Source of the DNA: Erysipelothrix tonsillarum DSM 14972
GTDB taxonomy: Bacteria; Bacillota_I; Bacilli_A; Erysipelotrichales; Erysipelotrichaceae
Reading direction: 5' to 3'
Assembly (NCBI RefSeq): GCF_000373785.1
Contig: NZ_KB892378.1
Coordinates: 62,001 to 126,000, forward strand
DNA length: 64,000 nt
In this document: piece after piece, positions 8,862-16,010 of the stretch
How positions within the stretch are numbered: position 1 is the first letter of the stretch
How the letters are laid out: each line of letters begins with the position of its first letter
Notes under the pieces: generated by a model
The model's database searches: none
What the model was told of the DNA's origin: nothing
The model's input: the letters and a program-made list of their open reading frames with translations, nothing else
Program-made: the position numbers and the translations under genes

Positions 8862-8889
8862 ATAATACCATGTATCATCCCAGTGTCAA
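8862..8889 (-). promoter_or_regulatory. promoter of the trpP T-box leader
   Basis: TTGACA (8884-8889), a 16-base spacer and TATTAT (8862-8867), with an extended -10 TGG. The start is expected near 8855. Confidence 0.75.
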
Positions 8890-9093
8890 GTAAATTTTGA
8901 ATTATAATCAAATCTCTATAATAGGCTTTTCATTGCTTTATTGCTCGATAATTTGGGTAATATTTGTATGATTAATAGACAGAGCAAAACAACACCTTAA
9001 ATATATTAATTTAAAATACATGTCAAATTTTCTATTGATACCATCCAATTGATCTTACACGTCTAAAAAAATAGATATTATCGCTAGTATAAA
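8890..9093. other. gene-free stretch between murJ and the trpP promoter
   Basis: About 200 bases of AT-rich sequence. I see no open frame, RNA gene or strong promoter in it on either strand. Confidence 0.5.
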
Positions 9094-9122
9094 GCAAAAA
9101 AGTTCTCCAAAGAGAACTTTTA
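9094..9122 (-). terminator. murJ terminator
   Basis: AAAGTTCTC pairs with GAGAACTTT and a T run follows on the minus strand. The hairpin overlaps the murJ stop codon. Confidence 0.75.
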
Positions 9123-10646
9123 GTGTTTGATAATACTCATCATTTTTGTTTTAACACTTTCAACTGCATGGTCAAATTCATCAATTTTCATAAACTTAAC
9201 AACAATAAAGTATACAAGTATTCCCAGCATTACAACCAGTACTAAACTGATCACTAGACTGAAATTAGGACTGATCATTGGATATGCGAAATAAACACAT
9301 ACCGCCATAATAGAACCTGCAACGATTAATTTGCCCACGGTTTTAAAAATATATTTATTATTAAAATCACCAATCATCTTATACAAGAAGTAGTAAATCA
9401 AGATAAAGTAAACCAGTTTGGAAACACTAGTCCCTAATGTAAGACCCGGCAGACCCATAAATTGAACAAAAATTAGACTTGCGACAATATTTGATGCAAC
9501 GGAAATCGCACCGTAAACAACCGGTCTTCGAGTATCGCCCATCGAGTAGAAAACACGTAGTAGTATCATTGCATTCGCATTGACTACAAGACCCAAGCAG
9601 GACGCTACAAGAACGTTTGACGTTAAGGCTACAGCTTCAGGTGTAAATGCCCCACGGCCAAAGAAAAGTTGAACGAGAGGCTGTGATAAGACCATCATCC
9701 CCAAGGTTGCAGGAACAACAATCATATTAACCGCAACCAATGTATTAGAGATTGAATTCTTTAAGCCCTCATGATCATTGTTGGCAGCAAATTTTGCCAT
9801 AGCTGGAAAGAGCACCGTAATAATGGAACTAACAAATAATCCAATTATCGAATCACTGATTTTATTTGAGTAGTTTACAATTGAAATACCGCCTTCAATA
9901 ATACCGGATGCAATCGTTTTATCAAATATCGCATTCACTTGATCAATGGATGATCCGATAATAATAGGAACCGCCATCACAAGCATAACTTTTATGTGTT
10001 CGTCTCTGACTTTAACTTTAAATTGATGCTTATATCCCGATCGTTTCGCAACAAGAATGATAAATAAAGACTGACACACAATAGAAAGCGTAATTCCATA
10101 AGCAAGCAAGTAAACAGAACTTCCTTTGGATAGTATAATACTAATAACAATAACAATATTTAAAATAACAAAACTGATACCATGTGCCGCAAAACGTTCC
10201 TTAATTTGCAGGTAACCTTGTAACACGGCGAGAATCGCCTGGAAAAAAACTGCAAGCAACGTTATGCGCGTAAAGGAAACCGCTAACGCCATAGTTTCAG
10301 CATTAAACCCCGAAGCAAAAACACGGACCAGGGGCTCAGTAAAGATTTCAGCTAGGATAATTACACCCATAAAGACAATCAACAGTATATTAATAATATT
10401 GCTTGTAAATGCATCGGCCTTTGCTTCACCTTCTTTTTTATGAATCTTACTAAAGATGGGAATAAAAGATGTCGTGATCCCTGTCGCAATAAAACTAAAC
10501 AAGGAGTTAGGAATTGCTGATGCAGTAATGTAGGCATCCGTAATAGCAGTTGCCCCATAATATTTCGCCAATAATAATTCACGGAATATACCGAAGAATT
10601 TATTAAATACCATAAGCAATATTAAAACTATTGCATTTTTTTTCAT
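9120..10646 (-). CDS. murJ: lipid II flippase MurJ
   Basis: A 508-residue MOP-superfamily membrane protein with about 14 helices. The N-terminus MKKNAIVLILLMVFNKFFGIFRE and following AKYYGATAITDAYITASAIPN match MurJ/MviN, and the length fits. It flips lipid-linked peptidoglycan precursor across the membrane. Conserved Arg and Asp residues in TM1-2 (FRE, TDAY) agree with the central cavity of MurJ. A 15-bp perfect palindrome lies 20 bases upstream of the start, before AGAGAGGATT. Confidence 0.85.
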   Translation of the reverse strand: MKKNAIVLILLMVFNKFFGIFRELLLAKYYGATAITDAYITASAIPNSLFSFIATGITTSFIPIFSKIHKKEGEAKADAFTSNIINILLIVFMGVIILAEIFTEPLVRVFASGFNAETMALAVSFTRITLLAVFFQAILAVLQGYLQIKERFAAHGISFVILNIVIVISIILSKGSSVYLLAYGITLSIVCQSLFIILVAKRSGYKHQFKVKVRDEHIKVMLVMAVPIIIGSSIDQVNAIFDKTIASGIIEGGISIVNYSNKISDSIIGLFVSSIITVLFPAMAKFAANNDHEGLKNSISNTLVAVNMIVVPATLGMMVLSQPLVQLFFGRGAFTPEAVALTSNVLVASCLGLVVNANAMILLRVFYSMGDTRRPVVYGAISVASNIVASLIFVQFMGLPGLTLGTSVSKLVYFILIYYFLYKMIGDFNNKYIFKTVGKLIVAGSIMAVCVYFAYPMISPNFSLVISLVLVVMLGILVYFIVVKFMKIDEFDHAVESVKTKMMSIIKH

Positions 10647-10665
10647 AAATATAATCCTCTCTTGA

Positions 10666-10680
10666 ACTCATCGGATGAGT
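10666..10680. repeat. 15-bp perfect palindrome upstream of murJ
   Basis: ACTCATC-G-GATGAGT, 7+1+7, lies between the likely promoter region and the murJ ribosome site. It may be an operator. No regulator is assigned. Confidence 0.4.
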
Positions 10681-10779
10681 CTTTTGATTCACATTTGTAT
10701 AAATTTATATTTGCAATAGACATTATATCATAAATTCATTTGAATACACCTATGCGCCATTGCAAACAATGATAACAAT

Positions 10780-10811
10780 AAAAAAACTCTTGACCTTAAT
10801 TCAAGAGTACA
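10780..10811 (-). terminator. terminator of tRNA-Arg
   Basis: ACTCTTGA pairs with TCAAGAGT around a 7-base loop, with a T run after it on the minus strand. Confidence 0.75.
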
Positions 10812-10817
10812 AATAAT

Positions 10818-10893
10818 TGGTGCGACTTACAAGAATCGAACTTGTGACACAGCGCTTAGGAGGCACTTGCTCTATCCACTGAGCTAAAGCCGC
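10818..10893 (-). tRNA. tRNA-Arg (CCT)
   Basis: A 76-base cloverleaf with encoded CCA. The acceptor GCGGCTT is closed by AAGTCGC with wobble pairing, the anticodon stem AGTGC/GCGCT holds loop CTCCTAA (anticodon CCT), and the T arm contains GTTCGAATC. It reads AGG codons. It lies between coaD and murJ. Confidence 0.95.
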
Positions 10894-10902
10894 ATGGTGC
10901 AT

Positions 10903-11385
10903 CTAAACCTGAATGTCATATTTTTGATAAAGTCGTTTAGCAACACTCTCAGGTACGAATCCTTTGAGATCACCACCATAATGCGCAATTTCACGCGCAA
11001 CACTTGAAGATATATAGGAATACTTAGGTGAAGCTACTAAAAATAGCGTTTCAATTGATTCATTAAGAACCCGATTTGATGTTGCCAATTGCAACTCATT
11101 CTCATAGTCCATGACTGCGCGAATTCCTCGCACTAAAATTGAACAAGATTGATGACGGGCAAAGTCGATGGTAAGTCCTTCACCGATAACAATTTCCACA
11201 TTATCAAGGTGAACCAAGCACTCACGTGCCATCTCTAAACGTTCTTCCATCGTGAACGTTCCTGATTTTTTTTCGTTAAGCATAATTGCAACAACAACAT
11301 GATCAAACATCTTTGAACAGCGCTCAATTAAATCGATGTGGCCTGTTGTGATCGGATCAAAGGATCCAGGATACATTACTCTCAT
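10903..11385 (-). CDS. coaD: phosphopantetheine adenylyltransferase
   Basis: A 160-residue nucleotidyltransferase that makes dephospho-CoA from 4'-phosphopantetheine and ATP, the penultimate step of CoA synthesis. The (T/H)xGH-type motif is in GSFDPITTGHIDLI (residues 7-20). The second nucleotide-binding motif ISSSVARE is near 127-134, and ILVRGIRAVMDYENEL is the usual CoaD core. Length is normal. It starts with ATG after TGAGGTAAGTCT. No other CoA gene is nearby. Confidence 0.95.
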   Translation of the reverse strand: MRVMYPGSFDPITTGHIDLIERCSKMFDHVVVAIMLNEKKSGTFTMEERLEMARECLVHLDNVEIVIGEGLTIDFARHQSCSILVRGIRAVMDYENELQLATSNRVLNESIETLFLVASPKYSYISSSVAREIAHYGGDLKGFVPESVAKRLYQKYDIQV

Positions 11386-11533
11386 AGACTTACCTCACTT
11401 GTTAATATTATACCGTATTCCTTCATTTTAAAAAAGCCAAAAATTCGTCATTCGAGATTGTTTTCATCATAAATTCGTCAGTAAAGTGTTCTAAACCCCT
11501 TAAAAAAGGTGGAACAAGCCATTATTTCGGTCT

Positions 11534-11557
11534 GAATGAACCGATTTTAGTTCATTC
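11534..11557. repeat. 8-bp inverted repeat between coaD and the candidate small RNA
   Basis: GAATGAAC and GTTCATTC with an 8-base spacer. It could be a weak hairpin or an operator for coaD. No T run follows. Confidence 0.35.
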
Positions 11558-11566
11558 ACAACAAAC

Positions 11567-11600
11567 AAAAAAAACACATCTGGGAGTGATGTGTTTTTTT
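11567..11600 (-). terminator. terminator of the candidate small RNA
   Basis: AAAAAACACATC pairs with GATGTGTTTTTT around loop ACTCCCA, with long T runs on both strands. It could also stop plus-strand transcription. Confidence 0.85.
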
Positions 11601-11698
11601 AAAAGATCCATCGTCAGTATTATTGGAGGAATACTTAATTTATATAATTTTGAGGAAATAGATTATCTATGAGCGATGGTCTAAAGGACAAGTTTTTT

Positions 11699-11717
11699 TA
11701 GATAGTTGAACTATCTA
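11699..11717. repeat. 19-bp palindrome at the small-RNA start site
   Basis: TAGATAGTT-G-AACTATCTA is a perfect 9+1+9 palindrome directly after the -10 box. It would form the first hairpin of the RNA and is equally placed to be an operator. A related 13-base palindrome (ATAGAT-T-ATCTAT) is at 11658-11670. Confidence 0.6.
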
Positions 11718-11724
11718 TGAACTT

Positions 11725-11752
11725 ATTATACTGCTTAAATGTAAAATGTCAA
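11725..11752 (-). promoter_or_regulatory. near-consensus promoter of the candidate small RNA
   Basis: TTGACA (11747-11752), a 16-base spacer and TATAAT (11725-11730). Both hexamers match the sigma-A consensus exactly. No coding gene lies downstream before the terminator. Confidence 0.8.
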
Positions 11753-11797
11753 CTATTTTTACACAAATAATGTAAATTATACATTCTATGAAAGTTT

Positions 11798-12220
11798 TTA
11801 CATTGTCAATAATATCTTCGTTTCCTCATATGCTTCTTTTAATTGCTCTTCCGTAGGTTCCCATTGATATGCGAATTTCCGCTCAACAATACCGCCAGCA
11901 TCAATAATTTCGCGTTCCCAATTCTCAATCCACACACCTTCGCCCCAATCATAGGAACCAAACAGTACGACGCGTTTTCCTTCAAGCATTGGGAGTAAAT
12001 CATCGAAAAATGGACGGAATTCATATTCTTCAACATTTTCGTCATTCATTGCAGGTGAACCTAAAAATAATATATCCGCATCAATCACCGCATTTGCTGT
12101 CACATTGCTTACAAACTCATTACTGCCTTCAATGCCTAAATCCTCCACTGCCTCAAAAATTGAATCGGCTATCATTTGTGTATTCCCTGATCCTGTATAG
12201 TAAACGATATTTATTTTCAT
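11798..12220 (-). CDS. flavodoxin
   Basis: A 140-residue FMN-binding electron carrier. The phosphate loop YTGSGNTQMIA is at about 7-17. Acidic flavin-contact segments follow, with FLGSPAMNDENVEEYEF near 55 and VVLFGSYDWGEGVWIENW near 85. The length fits a short-chain flavodoxin. The start is the ATG at 12218-12220, with GGAGG five bases upstream, rather than an in-frame start four codons earlier. It has no obvious partner oxidoreductase here. A weak hairpin (11769-11785) follows, and the small-RNA promoter lies just beyond. Confidence 0.9.
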   Translation of the reverse strand: MKINIVYYTGSGNTQMIADSIFEAVEDLGIEGSNEFVSNVTANAVIDADILFLGSPAMNDENVEEYEFRPFFDDLLPMLEGKRVVLFGSYDWGEGVWIENWEREIIDAGGIVERKFAYQWEPTEEQLKEAYEETKILLTM

Positions 12221-12256
12221 CTGAACCTCCATCGTAATCTCTATTCATTATAAAAT

Positions 12257-12285
12257 AAAAAATGTTAGTTTTCACTAACATTTTT
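12257..12285 (-). terminator. terminator of the PTS IIB gene
   Basis: AATGTTAGT pairs with ACTAACATT, with T runs either side. Confidence 0.75.
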
Positions 12286-12292
12286 ATAAAAT

Positions 12293-12598
12293 TTACGCGT
12301 CACCTAGAACTTTTTTAACTTCAGCGATAACGGCTTCACCATTCATGGTACCGTATGCACGCATATCGATAACTTCGATTGGTTTTTCAGGTAATTGTTT
12401 TTGAACAGTACTTAAATTAAATCGAACTTGTGGTCCTAATAAAACGATGTCTGCATCAGCGCCAACGCGTGCGGCTTCACTAACAGCGTGAGCTGAAATT
12501 TCTACATCATATCCTTGAGCAGCAGCTGCTTCTTGCATCTTTGTAACAAGGATACTTGTTGACATACCTGCTGAACACAATAAAATAATTTTTCTCAT
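12293..12598 (-). CDS. PTS lactose/cellobiose-family IIB protein
   Basis: A 101-residue cytoplasmic phosphocarrier. The phosphorylated Cys8 lies in ILLCSAGMSTS, the P-loop of the lactose/cellobiose/chitobiose IIB family, and LLGPQVRFNL is the typical second segment. It passes phosphate from IIA to sugar at the IIC channel. It has its own promoter (12622-12650) and terminator. The IIA gene lies 1.7 kb upstream across a HerA-like gene, and a IIC of the same family lies at 36021-37301. Confidence 0.92.
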   Translation of the reverse strand: MRKIILLCSAGMSTSILVTKMQEAAAAQGYDVEISAHAVSEAARVGADADIVLLGPQVRFNLSTVQKQLPEKPIEVIDMRAYGTMNGEAVIAEVKKVLGDA

Positions 12599-12621
12599 AA
12601 TATCCTCCTTGATATGAAACT

Positions 12622-12650
12622 ATTATAACAACAAACAGAAATAGTGTCCA
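12622..12650 (-). promoter_or_regulatory. promoter of the PTS IIB gene
   Basis: TGGACA (12645-12650), 17 bases and TATAAT (12622-12627). Confidence 0.65.
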
Positions 12651-12673
12651 TAAGAAAGCGTTAACAATTGCTA

Positions 12674-14203
12674 TCATTTCTTCCCAGTAAGGATCCCCAT
12701 AATATTTCTTGTAATCGCTTTACCTAATTCATTCCCGATTGTGCTCATCGTACGGTTCATTCCCTTTTCAAGAGGTGTTTGACGATGACGTGTGCTTGTT
12801 TTCTTACGATTTTGTAGTTTTTCTTTTTCTTTTTCTAATTTCATCTTTTCTTTTTCAAAAGCAAGTCGCTCTTTTTCAAGTGCTTGCGTTGCTTCTTCCT
12901 TCGCTTGGTCCACTGCAGCTTGGGCCATTTTTTCCGCTAACGACTCATAAGCTGAAAAACGATCAATTGGTTCACGATATTTTTGATTGTATGGACTCCC
13001 TTGGATTAACATATTGCGCAACCCCAAATCAACCTCAGCCATAAGACTTTGTGGTGGAAGCACAAATGCACGCTCCGCAACTTGAGGTGTCCCTTTTTCA
13101 TCCAATGTCGATATAATTGCTTCACCGGTTCCTAACTCAAGGATTGCTTTCTCCGTATCAAAGCTAGGATTTGTTCTAAAACTTTGCGCAGCAGCTTTTA
13201 CTTGTTTTTGTTCCCCAGGAGTATAGGCACGTAAGGCATGTTGAATACGATTACCTAATTGACTTAACACACGATCCGGGATATCCGAGGGACTTTGCGA
13301 TATAAAGTAAACGCCCACGCCTTTTGAACGAATCAACTTCACAACAAGTTCGATCCGATCTACCAATGCTTTGGGCACATCTTTAAATAATAAGTGTGCT
13401 TCATCAAAGAAGAAAACCATCTTTGGCTTATCAAGATCTCCAACCTCTGGTAATGTTTCGAATAGTTCTGAAAGCATCCATAAAAGGAAGGTCGCATACA
13501 GAGTGGGTTGATGGAATAATTCAACACTATGAAGAACATTGATGATTCCCTTACCATCGCCATCCGTTCGAATCCAATCTTGAATATCTAAAGCTGGTTC
13601 ACCAAAGAAAATAGCTGCACCTTGTTCTTCTAAGAATACCACTTTGCGAATCACTGCCCCGATTGACTGTGTTGACATGAGCCCATATTGTGCAGCCAAG
13701 TCTTTATTATTTTGATAAACAAAATCAAGCATCGATTTTAAATCTTTAATATCTAACAATAACAAACCTTGAGCATCGGCGATTTTAAACACAAGTGACA
13801 GAACACTTGCTTGCGTTTCATTGAGATCCATAAGTTTTGCTAGCATTACCGGACCCATTTCCGAAATCGTGGTACGAACAGGAATGCCACCTTTACCGTA
13901 AATATCCCAAAAAGTAACTGGAAACCCTTTATATTCGAAATCAGTAACACCAAATTTTTCAACACGACTCGATACATTAGAGTTATCAACCCCTGCAGCA
14001 GCAAGACCTGAAACATCCCCTTTGATATCGGCTAAAAACGTTGGCACGCCCAAGTCACTTAATGCTTCCGTTAATACTTTCAAGGTAACCGTTTTCCCTG
14101 TCCCTGTAGCACCCGTAATGAGTCCATGACGATTTAACATTTGCGGTAAAATATACACCGGCTGTTCCCCTTGTGCAATCCAAATTTTATTATCTTTTAA
14201 CAT
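12674..14203 (-). CDS. HerA/FtsK-like ATPase, DUF853 (YjgR) family
   Basis: A 509-residue protein. The Walker A motif GATGTGKT is near residues 27-34 in HGLITGATGTGKTVTLKVL, and Walker B is in PKMVFFFDEAHLLF. A sensor and Arg-finger region includes GVGVYFISQSPSDIPD. The tail (about 420-490) is a highly charged coiled coil rich in Glu and Lys, then a basic segment with RHRQTP. This matches YjgR/DUF853 proteins, HerA-type ATPases of unclear role. The ATG at 14201-14203 has GAGGAGAA upstream. It lies between the IIA and IIB genes but has no clear functional link to them. Confidence 0.85.
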   Translation of the reverse strand: MLKDNKIWIAQGEQPVYILPQMLNRHGLITGATGTGKTVTLKVLTEALSDLGVPTFLADIKGDVSGLAAAGVDNSNVSSRVEKFGVTDFEYKGFPVTFWDIYGKGGIPVRTTISEMGPVMLAKLMDLNETQASVLSLVFKIADAQGLLLLDIKDLKSMLDFVYQNNKDLAAQYGLMSTQSIGAVIRKVVFLEEQGAAIFFGEPALDIQDWIRTDGDGKGIINVLHSVELFHQPTLYATFLLWMLSELFETLPEVGDLDKPKMVFFFDEAHLLFKDVPKALVDRIELVVKLIRSKGVGVYFISQSPSDIPDRVLSQLGNRIQHALRAYTPGEQKQVKAAAQSFRTNPSFDTEKAILELGTGEAIISTLDEKGTPQVAERAFVLPPQSLMAEVDLGLRNMLIQGSPYNQKYREPIDRFSAYESLAEKMAQAAVDQAKEEATQALEKERLAFEKEKMKLEKEKEKLQNRKKTSTRHRQTPLEKGMNRTMSTIGNELGKAITRNIMGILTGKK

Positions 14204-14263
14204 GACATTCTCCTCATTTTTATGTATTTGATTAACTAATTGCATTGTACCATGAGGCCCTAA

Positions 14264-14287
14264 ATAAAAAAAGAGCCACAGCTCTTA
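14264..14287 (-). terminator. terminator of the PTS IIA gene
   Basis: AAGAGC-TGTG-GCTCTT followed by TTTTTTTATTT on the minus strand. Confidence 0.75.
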
Positions 14288-14593
14288 TTGAATTTTCTTA
14301 TGAATGTCAATAAGCTCTGTAGCCATAATTTTTAATACTTCTGCGCTCATCATTTGGTCTTCTGCATGAATTAACAATAAGTTAACTTGAGTAGCACCGT
14401 TTTGAGCTTCTTGTTGGATTAATTGTGCATGAACGCGATGTCCTTCGACAAATTGTTCTTCACCTTCAGCCATAAGTTGTTCTGCTCTTTCAAAGTCGCC
14501 TTCTTTAGCGGCTTGAATCGCTTCCACAAAGCATGAACGAGCGGATCCATTAAACGAAATCATTTGAAAACTAAGTAATTCTAAACCTTCCAT
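14285..14593 (-). CDS. PTS lactose/cellobiose-family IIA protein
   Basis: A 102-residue helical protein that carries phosphate from HPr. The phosphorylated His lies in LLLIHAEDQMMSAEV (near residue 76), the family signature, and SFNGSARSCFVEAI is the usual first helix. The ATG at 14591-14593 has AAGGAG at correct spacing, while a longer open frame adds 27 unsupported residues. A TATAAT lies at 14619-14624. It has its own terminator, so it is transcribed apart from the downstream HerA-like gene. Confidence 0.92.
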   Translation of the reverse strand: MEGLELLSFQMISFNGSARSCFVEAIQAAKEGDFERAEQLMAEGEEQFVEGHRVHAQLIQQEAQNGATQVNLLLIHAEDQMMSAEVLKIMATELIDIHKKIQ

Positions 14594-14768
14594 GATATTC
14601 TCCTTTATGTACATTGTCATTATATCAAATCTATTTTCAAATTGGTAGCCTAATTCTCTGAAATAAAATTTCATTCATTTCGCTTAAACAAAGGATATAA
14701 ACCCCTTACAGTTAATCAATGAGATGAAATCTTATTTCTATATATTTCAGAAAGTTACAAATAGACCC

Positions 14769-14797
14769 TTGACATAGAATGTGATAAACTGTGTATA
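14769..14797 (+). promoter_or_regulatory. probable promoter for the LURP-one-like gene
   Basis: TTGACA (14769-14774), 17 bases, then TGTATA (14792-14797) on the plus strand. The transcript would run antisense across tRNA-Thr before reaching the gene at 14962. Confidence 0.5.
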
Positions 14798-14800
14798 TAT

Positions 14801-14822
14801 AAAAAAAACACCTTCTGGTGTT
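14801..14822 (-). terminator. terminator of tRNA-Thr
   Basis: AACACC-AGAA-GGTGTT followed by T8 on the minus strand. Confidence 0.8.
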
Positions 14823-14829
14823 AAGATTA

Positions 14830-14905
14830 TGGTGCCGGCTAGAGGACTTGAACCCCCAACCTACTGATTACGATTCAGTTGCTCTACCAATTGAGCTAAG
14901 CCGGC
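14830..14905 (-). tRNA. tRNA-Thr (CGT)
   Basis: 76 bases with encoded CCA. The acceptor GCCGGCT pairs with AGCCGGC, and the anticodon stem ACTGA/TCAGT holds loop ATCGTAA (anticodon CGT). The T arm has GTTCAAGTC. It reads ACG. Confidence 0.95.
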
Positions 14906-14961
14906 GTGTTTAAATTGTACAACTCATTCACGAGCAAATCAAGACCTAAGGAGGATTTTTT

Positions 14962-15468
14962 ATGAAATTATATATAAAACAACGCGTCTTTTCATTTCGA
15001 GACCGTTTTGATGTCAAGGATCAGCATGGTACTACTCAATTTCAGGTGCAAGGATCCCTTTTGAGTATTGGTCGTAAATTCACAATCTACGATGTTTCAA
15101 ACCATCCCGTTGCAAGAGTCAAACAAAAGCCCTTTCGCTTTTTATCTAAATATATTCTTGAAACACCTGACCATCAAGCTGCACTCAATCAAAAATTCAC
15201 TTTCTTTAAAATGAAGTTCACACTTCATAACCTCGACTGGCAATTGAATGGTAACATAACGGGTCATAATTACACCGTTGATTCACGTTCCCACGGCCGT
15301 ATCATGACACTCTCAAAAAAATGGTTTAGTTGGGGTGATAGTTATGAATTGGATATTCATAATGATACGGATACGTTAATGTGTCTTTGCATTGCGATTG
15401 CGGTTGACGCAGAACTTGCGTCCTCACGAAACAATCAACAAAATAACGTGCAAAATAACAATCAATAA
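14962..15468 (+). CDS. LURP-one-related (YxjI-like) protein
   Basis: A 168-residue protein of the LURP-one-related family, a tubby-like beta-barrel fold. Supporting pieces are the opening YIKQRVFSFRDRFDVKD, then QGSLLSIGRKFTIYD, and a C-terminal hydrophobic strand with MCLCIAIAVDAEL. The last 15 residues are an Asn/Gln-rich tail. Bacterial members have no established role and may bind membrane or phosphoinositide-like ligands. The ATG follows AAGGAGGA. It is the only plus-strand coding gene in this stretch. Confidence 0.75.
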   Translation: MKLYIKQRVFSFRDRFDVKDQHGTTQFQVQGSLLSIGRKFTIYDVSNHPVARVKQKPFRFLSKYILETPDHQAALNQKFTFFKMKFTLHNLDWQLNGNITGHNYTVDSRSHGRIMTLSKKWFSWGDSYELDIHNDTDTLMCLCIAIAVDAELASSRNNQQNNVQNNNQ

Positions 15469-15497
15469 AAAAGAACGGTTCTTAACCGTTCTTTTTT
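15466..15497. terminator. bidirectional terminator between convergent genes
   Basis: AAAGAACGGTT-CTT-AACCGTTCTTT is an 11-bp perfect stem, with A and T runs serving the plus-strand LURP-one-like gene and the minus-strand DUF296 gene. Confidence 0.85.
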
Positions 15498-15913
15498 TAG
15501 GATTCTTTACAAACATTACCCGTAGCTTCAATCTCCAGTTCTTTATACCCAGAGAGTTCTCCTTTAGTGCGAGTTAACTGATAATGTTCCAATTCTATAA
15601 TCACAATCTCCGCCGTTGATTTTACAATGCATCCTAACGAAACATGGCCTCCAAGCACCTTAAATTCAAGATCACTGACTGAAGCATGGATATGATGTCC
15701 ACCTTTTGAAACCGTACCAACACATGAAACAATTTCATAAGGTCCGTTTAATTGGATTTCTTTCTTATTATGTCCTTTACGAAAAACGATACGGGACAAA
15801 CTCCCAACACACGTCCCAATATATCCGGAAGTAATTTGGAACTTCTTACAATAGGCGTCGATGCCTTGTAAAAGATCATCTCCTGGCATTAATCGAATTA
15901 CATGTTCTTTCAT
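15497..15913 (-). CDS. PPC/DUF296-domain protein
   Basis: A 138-residue single-domain protein. It opens HVIRLMPGDDLLQGIDAYCK and continues with SGYIGTCVGSLSR, the glycine-rich GGHHIHASVSD loop and GGHVSLGCIV, which are hallmarks of the PPC (plants and prokaryotes conserved, PF03479) domain. Plant members are AT-hook DNA-binding proteins, while bacterial ones form trimers of uncertain role. The ATG at 15911-15913 follows GGTGGGAAT. It is not in an operon. Confidence 0.8.
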   Translation of the reverse strand: MKEHVIRLMPGDDLLQGIDAYCKKFQITSGYIGTCVGSLSRIVFRKGHNKKEIQLNGPYEIVSCVGTVSKGGHHIHASVSDLEFKVLGGHVSLGCIVKSTAEIVIIELEHYQLTRTKGELSGYKELEIEATGNVCKES

Positions 15914-16010
15914 ATTCCCACCGTCCTTATTACTTATTCTACTTGGTTTCACGATAAGTCTCAAATATATTTCTACCCATATTCTTCACAAAAAGTTCAC
16001 CCGGGAAATA

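Larger units (their letters stand above)
11565..11718 (-). ncRNA. candidate small regulatory RNA (~150 nt)
   Basis: A near-consensus promoter (11725-11752) fires into a stretch with no open frame that ends in a strong terminator (11567-11600). The predicted RNA has a 5' hairpin (19-base palindrome 11699-11717), a 9-bp bulged stem joining 11674-11682 with 11605-11613, and inside it a 6-bp hairpin AGTATT/AATACT whose 8-base loop begins CCTCC (11616-11635). A second unpaired TTTCCTC lies at about 11653-11659. CCUCC is complementary to GGAGG, so the loop could bind ribosome sites of target mRNAs. Identity with any known RNA family is not established. Confidence 0.5.
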
